DNA from: Bacillus sp. CHD6a
GTDB lineage: Bacteria; Bacillota; Bacilli; Bacillales; Bacillaceae_I
Assembly: GCF_001293645.1 (NCBI RefSeq)
Contig: NZ_LBMD01000002.1
Span: 346,588 to 410,587 of the forward strand
Reading direction: 5' to 3'
DNA: 64,000 bases
Numbering within the stretch: position 1 is the first letter of the stretch; the number at the start of each line of letters is the position of its first letter. Below the pieces are notes generated by a model. The model saw only the letters and a list, made by a program, of their open reading frames with translations, was not told the origin of the DNA and did not search any database. The position numbers and the translations under genes were made by a program. This document shows, one piece after another, positions 17,382-26,626 of this stretch.

Positions 17382-18506
17382 TTATTTGGATATTTTCGTT
17401 TCACGTACAGTAAAATCCATGTTTGGATAGTACGCATTTTTTACTAATATGTTTGGTCCAAGACAAGCAACTGCCGGACAGTGGCAGTCTAATTCTTTTG
17501 CAATGGAGGTTTCTTTCCATTTTTCATATGCAGTTGGCAAGTCTGTTGTTTGAATGTTCCCTAGGGGAGGCGTATCGCCAAAATCTGTGACGATGATATC
17601 TCCGTTAAAAATATTCACGTTCAAACGGGAGCGGCCGTCCGGGTCATTTCGAACCGTCACATTTTTTGCCTCATAGACGCGTTTCAATAATTTACGATCT
17701 TCCGGGTTATCACTGCAAGGATAAAACGGCAACGTACCAAACAACATCCATGTATTTTCATCGCGCATATCTAATAAACTATGGATGGCATCACGCATTT
17801 CATCAAGTGTCAGAACCTCCATCCCACTAGCGAAATCGCTAGGGTACATAGGGTGCACCTCATGTCTTTGACAGTTCATTTCCTCGACAATTTGCTTATG
17901 AATATGCTCGATATGGGGAAGGGTACGTTTATTGAGCATCGTTTCAGCAGATACAATTACTCCGGCGGCAGTCAAGGCCTTTGAGTTTTCGATCATACGC
18001 TCAAAATACTTGGCTCGCTGCTCATACGTCGGTTTGCGATCCATCATTGCAAATCCGCCTTCCACAAAGTCATCCATCGTACCCCAGTTATGAGAAATAT
18101 GTAACACATCCAGGTAAGGAATGATTTTTTCGTATCTGGCTAAATCTAACGTTAAGTTGGAATTAATCTGCGTTCGCACCCCACGTTCATGGGCATATTT
18201 TAGTAGTGGCACTACATATTCATTTACTGACTTCATGCTCATCATCGGTTCACCGCCAGTGATACTGATGGAGCGAAGTAGTGGAATCTCTTCCAAGCGT
18301 TGAATTAACAAATCTATTGGCAGAGCTTGCGGATCCTTTGGTTGTAACGTGTATCCGACGGCACAGTGCTCACAACGCATGTTACAAAGAGTGGTGGTGG
18401 TAAATTCTACGTTTGTCAGTTCCATTTGGCCGTATTCTTTCACATCTAAATATGCTTCCCATGGATCATAGGAAGGGGTAATTGGTGGTAGTATTGTTGT
18501 TTTCAT
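17382..18506 (-). CDS. yfkAB: YfkAB radical SAM protein
   Basis: A 374-residue radical SAM enzyme. The cluster-binding motif reads TTTLCNMRCEHCAVGY, the CxxxCxxC arrangement with family-specific spacing, at about residues 37-52, followed by SITGGEPMMS for SAM binding. The C-terminal part has conserved cysteines in DCHCPAVACLGPNIL that could bind a second cluster. YfkAB is a conserved Bacillus protein whose substrate is unknown. Start ATG 18506 follows AAAGGAG. In B. subtilis the two halves were annotated as yfkA and yfkB; here a single intact frame is seen. Confidence 0.92.
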   Translation of the reverse strand: MKTTILPPITPSYDPWEAYLDVKEYGQMELTNVEFTTTTLCNMRCEHCAVGYTLQPKDPQALPIDLLIQRLEEIPLLRSISITGGEPMMSMKSVNEYVVPLLKYAHERGVRTQINSNLTLDLARYEKIIPYLDVLHISHNWGTMDDFVEGGFAMMDRKPTYEQRAKYFERMIENSKALTAAGVIVSAETMLNKRTLPHIEHIHKQIVEEMNCQRHEVHPMYPSDFASGMEVLTLDEMRDAIHSLLDMRDENTWMLFGTLPFYPCSDNPEDRKLLKRVYEAKNVTVRNDPDGRSRLNVNIFNGDIIVTDFGDTPPLGNIQTTDLPTAYEKWKETSIAKELDCHCPAVACLGPNILVKNAYYPNMDFTVRETKISK

Positions 18507-18654
18507 TGTAAACTCCTTTATTAAAAACCTTACCCTTCATTGTATCATGATTCATGGAATTACAGACCGTAAAATTATTCGAAGGTTGCTTGAAGTGCTT
18601 TAGTGCGGTAGTATAAAGAAAAACTTACAGGAATGGCAGAAAGGTGCGATTATT

Positions 18655-18840
18655 ATGGGAAAAGCAACAGACAACAAGGACTCTCAAGTCAATTATTTGA
18701 AAAATAGATTGAATATGTTTTTGGAGGTCGTGGATTCATTAGATCCGGAATCAACCGATGTAGAGGACATCGACCGCTTGATTCAGATGCTTGATGATTT
18801 GGAAGGGAAGTACAATCAATTTAAGAAGGATTGGGAGTAA
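18655..18840 (+). CDS. SE1561 family small protein
   Basis: A 61-residue acidic helical protein. The pattern KDSQVNYLKNRLNMFLEVV and DVEDIDRLIQMLDDLEGKY matches the SE1561 family of Bacillales, which is usually encoded beside yfkAB, as here. The predicted structure is two helices, possibly a coiled-coil. It has no known function. The GGCAGAAAGGTGCG stretch lies upstream of the ATG. Confidence 0.85.
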   Translation: MGKATDNKDSQVNYLKNRLNMFLEVVDSLDPESTDVEDIDRLIQMLDDLEGKYNQFKKDWE

Positions 18841-18933
18841 GGATAAGGTTAAGGACCTGTTAGGCAACTATATGGGTTGCATCAGGTCTTTAGGGGAGCT
18901 TTAAGAACCTTGTAACATGGAATAAGTTTTGTG

Positions 18934-19155
18934 AGAAGTCTTTATAAAGGGTATAAAGACTTCTTTGCGTTAAAAAAGCAATGAATGAGGTCTTGACGAA
19001 GGGTATGAAAACCATTTTGAGTATAATGATCATGGGAAATTGTCTTCATTGAGGTGATGAAGACAATTCCAAACTAAAAAAGGCCGTGAAAATGTCTTCA
19101 CAGCTGGTATGAAGACATTTACAAGTTAAAAAAATGCACGAAAATGTCTTCATAC
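18934..19155. repeat. Array of five related hairpin repeats (GTCTTCAT family)
   Basis: Unit 1: perfect 13-bp arms AGAAGTCTTTATA (18934-18946/18952-18964). Unit 2 is degenerate, about 18987-19020. Unit 3: AATTGTCTTCAT, 12-bp arms (19038-19049/19057-19068). Unit 4: AAATGTCTTCA, 11-bp arms (19090-19100/19110-19120). Unit 5: half site at 19141-19155. Units are 50-55 bp apart and separated by AAACTAAAAAA-like linkers. They fill most of the 360-bp gap between two convergent genes. A sixth relative is at 63904-63936. Confidence 0.85.
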
Positions 19156-19199
19156 AATAACACCCTGAAGGTACTCCACCTCAACCTTAGGCAACCCTA

Positions 19200-20096
19200 T
19201 TATTTCTTAACCATCCTATAAACCTCCAACAACTCTTCCACCGACACCCCATCAATCTTCATTCCAGAAATGTCGCAAGCGTTAATTTCCACATCACCCA
19301 TTTTACAACGGGTAAAATTCGTCCCCATCAATTCACAACGCTCAAAGCTTACAGGCGCCCCTTCAATAGACGTATCCCTAAACTCGACACCACTCATGTC
19401 AACGTGTTTTACTCTACTACCCGAAAGGTTTAAGTCAGCAAACAACGTTTCACGGAAATTAATGTTCTGGAACTTTGATTCCCTTAAATTGATATTGCTG
19501 AAATGTGTACCAGCTAACGTGCTATTATTGAAAGCACTGTTTGCTAAATTTGCCTGATAGAAAGTTGCATCTTCCAAATGGACGGATTCAAATGTATGTT
19601 CTGAAGCAGCCATTCCGTTGCTATTGCGTTTGATGTAACCAACCTCATCTTCCGTTTCAAATGTGCGCTCAAAGCCCATTTTTTCATAAAAATGAAGGTT
19701 GCCTTTTTGTCTTGGAGAAGTTTCCAAGTCCCAAGTTGTCACAGAAGGATATGCTTTTTCCACTAAGCGTATCACTTCAGATCCTAAGCCTTGTCCTTGG
19801 TAAGCAGGATGAATAAAGATTCGGTCAATCCTGCCAAACCTTTTACCCGTCATGGTCAGAATAACCCCGCCTACTAGTTGATCTTCCAACATTATCTTGT
19901 AATAGGTAAGCTCTTCTATCATATAGCTGGTAGAATATACGGAATCATAACCCGGAGGTTGGATATTGTAGTCCACAATAGGCGAATCTACCGTACCAAG
20001 CCAGCGAAGCGCTTCCTCATTAAATGTCACTTTCATAATACCAGTCAACTGCTCTGCATCATCTAGTCTTGCTTGTAAAAGTTTTATCTGTGCCAT
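19200..20096 (-). CDS. GNAT N-acetyltransferase fused to pentapeptide repeats
   Basis: A protein of about 298 residues. Residues 1-160 form a GNAT domain: the acetyl-CoA loop is HPAYQGQGLGSEVIRLVEKA, and FYEKMGFERTFETE is the usual GNAT end. From about 170 to 285 there are pentapeptide repeats of the A(D/N)LXX type (FESVHLEDATFYQANLANSA, then FSNINLRESKFQNINFRETL), expected to form a right-handed beta-helix. The ATG at 20096 has GGAG eight bases upstream; the ATG at 20111 has no spacing for its site. The substrate is unknown. The helix may act as a binding or dimer surface. Confidence 0.85.
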   Translation of the reverse strand: MAQIKLLQARLDDAEQLTGIMKVTFNEEALRWLGTVDSPIVDYNIQPPGYDSVYSTSYMIEELTYYKIMLEDQLVGGVILTMTGKRFGRIDRIFIHPAYQGQGLGSEVIRLVEKAYPSVTTWDLETSPRQKGNLHFYEKMGFERTFETEDEVGYIKRNSNGMAASEHTFESVHLEDATFYQANLANSAFNNSTLAGTHFSNINLRESKFQNINFRETLFADLNLSGSRVKHVDMSGVEFRDTSIEGAPVSFERCELMGTNFTRCKMGDVEINACDISGMKIDGVSVEELLEVYRMVKK

Positions 20097-20169
20097 GTTT
20101 GTGTCTCCCATCTCTCATGTATCTATATCCTACTTTACCACAAAAATCCAACAGTGCTCAGGGTTTTGA

Positions 20170-20183
20170 TGGAATCGGTTACA
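20170..20183 (+). promoter_or_regulatory. cre-like site upstream of fumarase
   Basis: TGGAATCGGTTACA matches the TGWNANCGNTNWCA catabolite operator pattern at all but the third base. It lies 30-43 bases before a TATAAT box at 20213-20218. The gene product belongs to the TCA cycle, so CcpA control is plausible but unproved. Confidence 0.4.
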
Positions 20184-20279
20184 AAGTGCTTTATCCTTCT
20201 AATTAGAACAAGTATAATGAAGGATGTAAAAAAGAAACGTAGATAACTTTTCAACTGGGGATAGGAGAGGGAGTTAATA

Positions 20280-21821
20280 ATGAATAAATTATATGAGAGC
20301 ATGTATGACTTGATTGTAGAAACCTCTACAAAGCTGCCTAGAGATGTTCGTCGTGCGATTGCTAAGGCAAAGCTTAGTGAGAGTGCAGGAACACGTGCAG
20401 CCATGTCACTTGCTACAATTACCAATAACATTACAATGGCCGATGAAAATGTGTCTCCCATCTGTCAGGACACAGGTCTGCCTACATTTAAAATAAAAAC
20501 ACCTGTTGGCGTAAACCAGCTTGAAATTAAAAAAGTAATCAAACAAGCGATTGTTCAGGCTACAAAGGATGGAAAGCTCCGTCCTAATTCAGTGGACTCT
20601 TTAACTGGTGCAAACAGCGGAGACAACCTTGGCGATGGAGTACCTGTCATAAAGTTCGAACAGTGGGAAAAGGATTATATTGACGCGCGCCTTATTTTAA
20701 AAGGTGGTGGCTGTGAAAATAAAAATATCCAGTACAGCTTGCCATGCGAGCTTGAAGGTCTTGGCCGCGCAGGTCGTGACCTCGATGGTATCCGCAAGTG
20801 TGTTATGCATTCTGTTTACCAAGCACAAGGACAAGGTTGTAGCGCAGGTGTTATCGGTGTGGGTATTGGTGGCGACCGCACTTCCGGTTATGAGCTTGCA
20901 AAAGAACAGCTTTTCCGGAGCCTTGATGATGAGAACACAGTACCTGAGTTAAAAGAACTTGAAGAGTATGTAATGGAAAATGCCAATAAGCTTGGGATAG
21001 GAACAATGGGCTTCGGTGGTGAAACGACATTGCTTGGCTGTAAGGTTGGTGTTGCACATCGTATTCCAGCAAGCTTTTTCGTATCAGTTGCGTATAATTG
21101 CTGGGCTTACCGCCGTTTAGGAGTAAAGATCAATCCGGAAACAGGAGAGATTAACGAGTGGTTGTATCAGGAAGGCGAAATGATTGATTTTTCAAAAGAG
21201 TTGGCAGAGCAAGAGGAAGTAGCAGCAACTTCTGAAGCGAGTGAAATTGTCTTGGAAGCGCCGATTACGGAAGAGAAAATTCGTTCGTTAAAAGTAGGCG
21301 ACGTGGTTCGCATTAATGGCAGAATGTACACTGGCCGTGACGCGATTCATAAACACTTGAGCGACCATGATGCTCCCGTTGATTTAGATGGACAAATCAT
21401 CTACCACTGCGGCCCCGTTATGCTGAAAGATAACGAAGGAAACTGGCATGTAAAGGCAGCAGGACCAACAACAAGTATTCGTGAGGAACCATACCAAGGG
21501 GACATTATGAAAAAGTTCGGTATTCGTGCCGTCATGGGCAAAGGTGGAATGGGTGCAAAAACATTGAAAGCCCTGGAAGAACACGGAGGCGTTTATTTAA
21601 ATGCCATCGGCGGAGCGGCACAATACTATGCCGACTGTATTAAAGGTGTCGATGGTGTGGACTTAATGGAGTTTGGTATTCCAGAGGCAATGTGGCACTT
21701 GAATGTAGAAGGCTTTACAGCGGTTGTAACAATGGATTCGCATGGTAACAGCTTGCATGCGGATGTAGAGAAGTCTTCTCTAGAAAAGCTTGCCCAGTTT
21801 AAGGATAGAGTGTTTAACTGA
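20280..21821 (+). CDS. fumA: Class I (iron-sulfur) fumarate hydratase
   Basis: A 513-residue class I fumarase with both the alpha and beta regions in one chain. The N-terminal part shows SPICQDTGLPTF (Cys62), GGGCENKN and QGCSAGVIGVGIGGDRTSG; a further Cys is in TTLLGCKVG. These supply the 4Fe-4S ligands. The C-terminal part has YHCGPVM, GPTTSIREEPYQGDI and GKGGMG of the beta region. It interconverts fumarate and malate. Bacillus subtilis uses the unrelated class II enzyme, but class I forms are found in other Bacillaceae. The gene is monocistronic, with GGAGAGGGAG before the ATG. Confidence 0.93.
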   Translation: MNKLYESMYDLIVETSTKLPRDVRRAIAKAKLSESAGTRAAMSLATITNNITMADENVSPICQDTGLPTFKIKTPVGVNQLEIKKVIKQAIVQATKDGKLRPNSVDSLTGANSGDNLGDGVPVIKFEQWEKDYIDARLILKGGGCENKNIQYSLPCELEGLGRAGRDLDGIRKCVMHSVYQAQGQGCSAGVIGVGIGGDRTSGYELAKEQLFRSLDDENTVPELKELEEYVMENANKLGIGTMGFGGETTLLGCKVGVAHRIPASFFVSVAYNCWAYRRLGVKINPETGEINEWLYQEGEMIDFSKELAEQEEVAATSEASEIVLEAPITEEKIRSLKVGDVVRINGRMYTGRDAIHKHLSDHDAPVDLDGQIIYHCGPVMLKDNEGNWHVKAAGPTTSIREEPYQGDIMKKFGIRAVMGKGGMGAKTLKALEEHGGVYLNAIGGAAQYYADCIKGVDGVDLMEFGIPEAMWHLNVEGFTAVVTMDSHGNSLHADVEKSSLEKLAQFKDRVFN

Positions 21822-21839
21822 TAGAGCAAAAAAATTAGC

Positions 21840-21874
21840 GGTTCGGTGACCAAGATGGTTGCCGAACTTTTTTA
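21840..21874 (+). terminator. Intrinsic terminator of the fumarase gene
   Basis: Stem GTTCGGTGACC / GGTTGCCGAAC (21841-21851 with 21857-21867) and a run of six T. Confidence 0.9.
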
Positions 21875-22156
21875 TTATTTTGGGGACGATCATCGATGGA
21901 AGGTAGTCGTGTCATTATTTCCCGGTAAATGTCGATTGGCTTGTATGGTGGTTTTTTCGGACAGTATTTTGCCAACTTTGGCTTGTATTTTACATATTTG
22001 CGCTAGTATTTGCCTGCATTTGGACAGTATTTCCTACTTTTCCGAGAGTAAGTGAATGTAACTGTCAATTGGAAAACAATACACCGTATCATTCCTTATT
22101 TCAAAACGAAACATAATAGTAGCTAGAAATCATGGAAGGGAGGAAACACCATTATC
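21875..22156. other. Intergenic region with degenerate short repeats before pdaA
   Basis: No gene is supported. Imperfect direct copies of a GGACAGTATTT word occur at about 21958 and 22021, with related GTATTTGCC words between. An in-frame stretch without stops over 21846-22055 has no coding character. CATAATA at 22112-22118 resembles the -10 box of forespore sigma factors, but I see no convincing -35 box. Confidence 0.4.
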
Positions 22157-22972
22157 ATGCGAAAATTACTTAATATCCTAACCATAACTGTTGTAGCACT
22201 TTTTATCATTCCGCATTTAAGTCAAGCGGACACCTATTCCACTACGACCCTGCATTGGGGTTTTAAAAAGAGTCAGAATCATGAGCCGCCGGATGCAGGT
22301 CAAAAATACAATGAACTTTTAAAGAAACATAACGCTTTTTACCTTGGGGATACGACCAAAAAAGAAATATATCTTACTTTTGATAATGGCTATGAGAATG
22401 GATACACTGAAAAAGTATTGGACGTACTTAAAGATAAAAAAGTACCTGCAGCTTTTTTCGTAACAGGATATTACCTTAAAGATCAACCGGACCTTGTCAA
22501 ACGAATGGTTAATGAAGGTCATATCGTCGGCAATCACAGCTGGCATCATCCAGATATGACACAAGTAAACGATGTTCGCTTTAGAAAAGAGCTCGACATG
22601 ATAAAAGAAGAGTATAAAAACATAACAGGCCTTGATAATATGACTTATTTAAGGCCGCCCCGCGGAACGTTCAGCGACCGAACTCTCGCACTAGCAAACC
22701 AAATGGGTTATCAGCATGTCTTCTGGTCCCTGGCTTATGTTGATTGGTATACGGATCAGCAAAAAGGTTGGAAATATTCTTATGATAATATCATGGCTCA
22801 AATACATCCTGGTGCGATACTTTTACTTCACACTGTGTCAAAAGACAATGCAGAAGCGATGGAAAAGGTCATAGACGACCTTCGTAAACAAGGATATGAA
22901 TTCAAAAGTCTAGATGAGATTGCTGCACAACATACTATTCCCAATCCGTTATTGCTTATACAAGAAAACTGA
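22157..22972 (+). CDS. pdaA: Polysaccharide deacetylase PdaA (spore cortex muramic delta-lactam synthesis)
   Basis: A 271-residue CE4 deacetylase. A signal peptide (KLLNILTITVVALFIIPHL, cleavage near SQA) directs it out of the cell. The catalytic motif is LTFDNGYENG, the PdaA form with Asn in place of the second Asp; zinc ligands lie in VGNHSWHHPDM, and YLRPPRGTFSDR and ILLLHTVSKDN complete the CE4 set. PdaA removes the N-acetyl group from MurNAc so that muramic delta-lactam can form in the spore cortex. The presence of this gene indicates a spore former. yfjP and rlmCD follow as in B. subtilis. Confidence 0.94.
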   Translation: MRKLLNILTITVVALFIIPHLSQADTYSTTTLHWGFKKSQNHEPPDAGQKYNELLKKHNAFYLGDTTKKEIYLTFDNGYENGYTEKVLDVLKDKKVPAAFFVTGYYLKDQPDLVKRMVNEGHIVGNHSWHHPDMTQVNDVRFRKELDMIKEEYKNITGLDNMTYLRPPRGTFSDRTLALANQMGYQHVFWSLAYVDWYTDQQKGWKYSYDNIMAQIHPGAILLLHTVSKDNAEAMEKVIDDLRKQGYEFKSLDEIAAQHTIPNPLLLIQEN

Positions 22973-23002
22973 CTCCTTCGCCCACCAGCAAAGGAGTTTT
23001 TC
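22972..23002 (+). terminator. Intrinsic terminator of pdaA
   Basis: Stem ACTCCTT/AAGGAGT (22972-22978 with 22991-22997), then TTTTTC. The stem starts at the pdaA stop codon. Confidence 0.75.
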
Positions 23003-23093
23003 TGCATGTTCTTTTTTGTATTTCTCTCTCAGAACTACTCTGTTTGGCAACACACCAGAAAGCCGTTATAATTGGGAAAGTATATAAAGGACG

Positions 23094-23984
23094 GTGGGGA
23101 AATTGGTTAAGATAAAGATAGATGGACCATATGATTTTGACAGAGTTTTGCAGCGACTTTCCATTGATCCGCTAATGGTCGTCGATCAAAAAGCGCGTTC
23201 TGTAAAAGTACCGATGTATCAGGGAGAAACTCCAGTGGTAATAGAAGTGCAGGCCATAGGGACGAAACAAAACCCGAGCTTCCAATTATATAGTACAGCA
23301 ACGGTGACCGATAAAGAAATCCAGCACATAAAAGCTATTTTCCAATGGGATAAGCCGCTCCAAGACATTGCCAACCATTTTGCCAGAACAGATCTTGCAA
23401 CTATTTTCCAAGAGCACGAAGGCACGCCCCTCGTACTTGATTTTGACCTCTACCATTGTCTAATGAAATGCATTATCCATCAGCAGGTCAACATGAAGTT
23501 CGCTCATACGTTGACGCAACGTTTTGTCCATACATTCGGTTTTATGAAAGAAGGAGTTTGGTTCTATCCGAGGCCAGAAGATGTATCCGAGCTTGATTAC
23601 GAACAAATCACCGAACTGAAAATGAGCCGCAGAAAAGCGGAATACATTATAGATACCTCCAAACTGATTGCAAATGGTGACTTGGTCCTTTACAATTTGG
23701 AGCAAAAAACGGATGAAGAAATACTGAAAGAACTTGTAAAAATAAGAGGAATAGGCCCTTGGACTGTCCAAAACCTGCTTCTATTTGGACTAGGGAGGCC
23801 AAATCTATTCCCAATTGCTGATATTGGCATTCAGAATGCCTTGAAAAAATTAAAAGGACTCGACCAAAAGCCTACTGTTCTGCAGATGCAGGAGTGGGCG
23901 AAGGACTGGGAACCATATTTAAGCTATGCTTCCCTATACCTTTGGAGAAGCATCGAACCGCAAGCTGAGGAGTTAGTGAAATGA
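23094..23984 (+). CDS. alkA: DNA-3-methyladenine glycosylase II (AlkA/YfjP type)
   Basis: A protein of about 296 residues from the HhH-GPD superfamily. An N-terminal AlkA-like domain ([18 protein letters not shown]) is followed by the helical glycosylase domain. The hairpin and catalytic Asp are in [20 protein letters not shown] then [11 protein letters not shown], with the Asp of PIAD as the probable catalytic residue. It removes alkylated bases to start base excision repair. The start is either GTG 23094 or TTG 23103; neither site is decisive. It overlaps rlmCD by four bases, the same order as yfjP-yfjO in B. subtilis. Confidence 0.9.
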   Translation: MGKLVKIKIDGPYDFDRVLQRLSIDPLMVVDQKARSVKVPMYQGETPVVIEVQAIGTKQNPSFQLYSTATVTDKEIQHIKAIFQWDKPLQDIANHFARTDLATIFQEHEGTPLVLDFDLYHCLMKCIIHQQVNMKFAHTLTQRFVHTFGFMKEGVWFYPRPEDVSELDYEQITELKMSRRKAEYIIDTSKLIANGDLVLYNLEQKTDEEILKELVKIRGIGPWTVQNLLLFGLGRPNLFPIADIGIQNALKKLKGLDQKPTVLQMQEWAKDWEPYLSYASLYLWRSIEPQAEELVK

Positions 23985-25384
23985 AAACGAAGAAAGCATA
24001 CAACAAGCAACAATCCAATATCGATATGAAAGTGGGCCAAACTTTTCCGTTAACGATTAAGCGTTTGGGGATCAACGGAGAAGGTGTCGGTTATTTTAAA
24101 AAGCAAGTGGTGTTTGTTCCTGGTGCACTACCAGATGAAGTGGTCGTGGCGGAAGTGACAGACGTGAAAAATAAGTTTGCGGAAGCGAAAATCAAAAAAA
24201 TCCGAAGCAAATCCCCACATCGTACCACGCCCCCATGCCCGATTTATGAGCAATGCGGAGGCTGTCAGCTGCAGCATTTGAAATACGATCAACAGCTCAC
24301 TTTGAAACGTGATATCGTCATTCAGTCTTTGGAACGGCATACAAAGCTGAATGTGAGCAAACTCGACATCAAGCCGACCATTGGAATGGAAGATCCATGG
24401 TATTACCGTAATAAGAGTCAATTCCAGGTTGGCAAGCAAAAGGAAAAAGTGATTGCAGGACTATACGGGGCAAATTCGCACAAGTTGATTCATATTGATA
24501 ATTGTATCGTCCAGCACAGTGCTACAACGGAAGTAACCAATACTGTGAAGAAAATATTGCAAGATTTCAACATACCTGTCCAAAATGAGAAAAAAGGTCA
24601 ACCTTCCGTTCGCACCATCATGACTAGAGTAGGTTTTTCTACTGGGGAAATTCAAGTAGTACTGATTACAACCGATGAAAAATTGCCGCGCAAACAGTTA
24701 GTAGTAGAAGAAATTCAAAAGCGTTTGCCAAAAGTGAAGAGCATCATGCAAAACATAAACGGCAAAAAAACTTCTCTTATTTTCGGGGAAGAAACGATTC
24801 ATCTAAGCGGAGAAAAAGTGATTCAGGAAACGCTTGGAGACGTTTCGTTTGAATTGAGCGCACGGGCTTTCTTCCAGCTTAACCCTGTCCAGACGGTCAA
24901 ACTTTATGATTTAGTAAAAAAAGCTGCACAATTGACTGGAAAAGAAAAAGTCGTCGATGCATACTGTGGAGTGGGAACCATCGGCCTTTGGCTAGCAGAA
25001 GGTGCAGGTGAGGTTCGTGGCATGGACACCATTGCAGAATCGATAGAAGACGCAAAAGAAAACGCCAAACGCCATGGCTATACCAACATGAAATATGTTG
25101 CAGGCAAAGCAGAGAAATGGCTGCCAAGATGGGTAAAAGAAGGCTGGAGACCGGATACGATAGTTGTCGATCCACCACGTACAGGCCTGGACGAGACTTT
25201 CATGAAGACTGTGCTTGACGTAGAACCGAAGAATTTTGTTTATGTTTCCTGTAATCCTTCCACCCTTGCCAAAGATATTCATTTCCTTAGCAAAAAGTAT
25301 AAAGTGGATTGGATCCAACCTGTGGATATGTTCCCTCAAACGGCGCACGTAGAGAGCGTGGTTAGGTTTGTACGAAAAGTTTAA
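23981..25384 (+). CDS. rlmCD: 23S rRNA (uracil-5)-methyltransferase RlmCD/RlmD type
   Basis: A 467-residue SAM-dependent m5U methyltransferase. An N-terminal TRAM domain ([19 protein letters not shown]) binds RNA. A 4Fe-4S cluster is coordinated by [15 protein letters not shown] and a later Cys. The SAM site is [17 protein letters not shown] and the catalytic Cys is in [13 protein letters not shown]. In B. subtilis RlmCD methylates U747 and U1939 of 23S rRNA. The start ATG overlaps the alkA stop in ATGA. A terminator follows. Confidence 0.93.
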   Translation: MKTKKAYNKQQSNIDMKVGQTFPLTIKRLGINGEGVGYFKKQVVFVPGALPDEVVVAEVTDVKNKFAEAKIKKIRSKSPHRTTPPCPIYEQCGGCQLQHLKYDQQLTLKRDIVIQSLERHTKLNVSKLDIKPTIGMEDPWYYRNKSQFQVGKQKEKVIAGLYGANSHKLIHIDNCIVQHSATTEVTNTVKKILQDFNIPVQNEKKGQPSVRTIMTRVGFSTGEIQVVLITTDEKLPRKQLVVEEIQKRLPKVKSIMQNINGKKTSLIFGEETIHLSGEKVIQETLGDVSFELSARAFFQLNPVQTVKLYDLVKKAAQLTGKEKVVDAYCGVGTIGLWLAEGAGEVRGMDTIAESIEDAKENAKRHGYTNMKYVAGKAEKWLPRWVKEGWRPDTIVVDPPRTGLDETFMKTVLDVEPKNFVYVSCNPSTLAKDIHFLSKKYKVDWIQPVDMFPQTAHVESVVRFVRKV

Positions 25385-25434
25385 TTAACAAAAATAAAAA
25401 AAGATTTTTTTTGCATAAAGCGTGCGACATTCAC

Positions 25435-25468
25435 AGGGCTATCTCTAATAGGGATAAGCCCTTTTTTT
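25435..25468 (+). terminator. Intrinsic terminator of the alkA-rlmCD operon
   Basis: Stem AGGGCTATC with GATAAGCCCT (25435-25462, small internal offset) followed by seven T. The 200 bases after it, to 25670, hold only AT-rich DNA with the promoter of the next gene. Confidence 0.85.
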
Positions 25469-25670
25469 GGAGCCATTCCCCCCAAAAAATCATTTGAAAA
25501 ATTAAATCAAAAACATTACTTAACCTACCATGCACAGTTTACAAACATAAGGAGAGTATTTTGTTCGTATAAGGGTATTTTTAAAGGAACCTTTCGTTTA
25601 TAAATTTTGTATAGTTTATTTTGTCTTAGGTAAACTTATATTAAAATGAAAAAAATGTGGGGATGATCTC

Positions 25671-26222
25671 TTGGATAAGACTACAAATCTAAGGCAACAA
25701 ATTTTCAATTACGAATATGCAAAATGGGTCGAAAGCATGTTGTTTTCTCCAAAGTGGTGGATCTTATTAATTATTGTACTGTCTTTTTGGATTACTTGGT
25801 GGAAATTAGTAGATAAAAACAGACTGGCTGAAATAGGTGCTGGATTATTTCTTACGATGACTTTATCTACCGTTCTAAACAGTATAGGGATAGAATTGAC
25901 ATTATGGCGATATCCTGATCAACTTTTTGGAAGCATTCGATTTATAAACGTATTAGATCTAACGCTTATTCCAATTACCTATATGTTTTTATACCAGTTC
26001 TTTGGGAAATGGAAATCCTATTTACTTGCTATTACTTTATTTGCACTAATCGGAAGTTTTGTTGGTCAACCGATATTTTCGTACTTTAATCTATACGAAC
26101 TAATCAACTGGGAATATATATACTCTTTTCCTATATATCTTTTTATAGGTATAATTATTAAGTTTTTGTTAGGTATAATAATGGGAATTCAAAATAGAAA
26201 TAAGGCTTTAAAGTCTGAATAG
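25671..26222 (+). CDS. CBO0543-family membrane protein
   Basis: A 183-residue protein with about five membrane helices. WWKLVDKNRLAEIGAGLFL, the IELTLWRYPDQLF segment, and LIPITYMFLYQFFGKWKSYL are the conserved blocks of the CBO0543 family of Bacillales. Function is unknown. It begins at TTG 25671 after a GTGGGGATGA stretch. It stands alone, flanked by terminators on both sides. Confidence 0.8.
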   Translation: MDKTTNLRQQIFNYEYAKWVESMLFSPKWWILLIIVLSFWITWWKLVDKNRLAEIGAGLFLTMTLSTVLNSIGIELTLWRYPDQLFGSIRFINVLDLTLIPITYMFLYQFFGKWKSYLLAITLFALIGSFVGQPIFSYFNLYELINWEYIYSFPIYLFIGIIIKFLLGIIMGIQNRNKALKSE

Positions 26223-26420
26223 AAGAAGGAATCGTTACATCAAAGTTTTTTTATCGCAATATCATTAATTTTTATCTTTCTTAAAGGCTGTTTTCGTAGC
26301 TTTCGTGTCTTTTCCTAAAAGAAACACTTCCTGCCTAAATAGGACTATTTAAGAACGAAAAGTCCAATTGCCGACCTTTTCCTGGTTTATAGCAACAATT
26401 TTTGAGAAAAGAGCCTTCAT

Positions 26421-26456
26421 AAAAGGCACCACTTACCTAATGAAGTGGTGTCTTTT
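26421..26456. terminator. Hairpin with A-rich and T-rich flanks, probable terminator
   Basis: A 14-bp stem AAAAGGCACCACTT/AAGTGGTGTCTTTT (26421-26434 with 26443-26456) with one G-U pair and an eight-base loop. It can act in both directions. Confidence 0.7.
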
Positions 26457-26531
26457 ACTTTTGGTTGCAGCTTTTATTTGGTACAAAGAAGTCTTCATTT
26501 ATTTTCAAGGATGCATAAATAAAAATATATT

Positions 26532-26560
26532 CATGACATGTTATTCAACCATCATTATAA
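26532..26560 (+). promoter_or_regulatory. Sigma-A-type promoter of the GGDEF/glycosyltransferase operon
   Basis: ATGACA (26532-26537, five of six matches to TTGACA) and TATAAT (26555-26560) with a 17-bp spacer, 67 bases before the first start codon. Confidence 0.65.
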
Positions 26561-26626
26561 TAGAAATATATACTGGGATATTAGTGACTTTTCATCATGG
26601 TTGTCTCATCGAAAGGTTGAGTTAAG

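Larger units (their letters stand above)
26223..26626. other. Intergenic leader region with hairpin and promoter before the GGDEF operon
   Basis: No gene is supported. At 26325-26400 is a stretch with the inverted pair GGACT...AGTCC. At 26421-26456 is a strong hairpin, then a promoter at 26532-26560, then the start of the signalling operon. An in-frame stretch at 26368-26625 has no ribosome binding site. Confidence 0.5.

Noticed and set aside
20135..20461. Minus-strand open frame overlapping the fumarase start
   Set aside because: It is a shadow of the fumarase gene and contains its promoter.
21846..22055. Plus-strand open frame of 69 codons after the fumarase gene
   Set aside because: It begins inside the fumarase terminator and consists of degenerate GTATTT repeats.
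26223..26420. c-di-GMP riboswitch upstream of the GGDEF operon
   Set aside because: I looked for the conserved core of class I c-di-GMP aptamers and did not find it.
26368..26625. Plus-strand open frame of 85 codons before the GGDEF gene
   Set aside because: No ribosome binding site; it crosses a terminator hairpin and the promoter.
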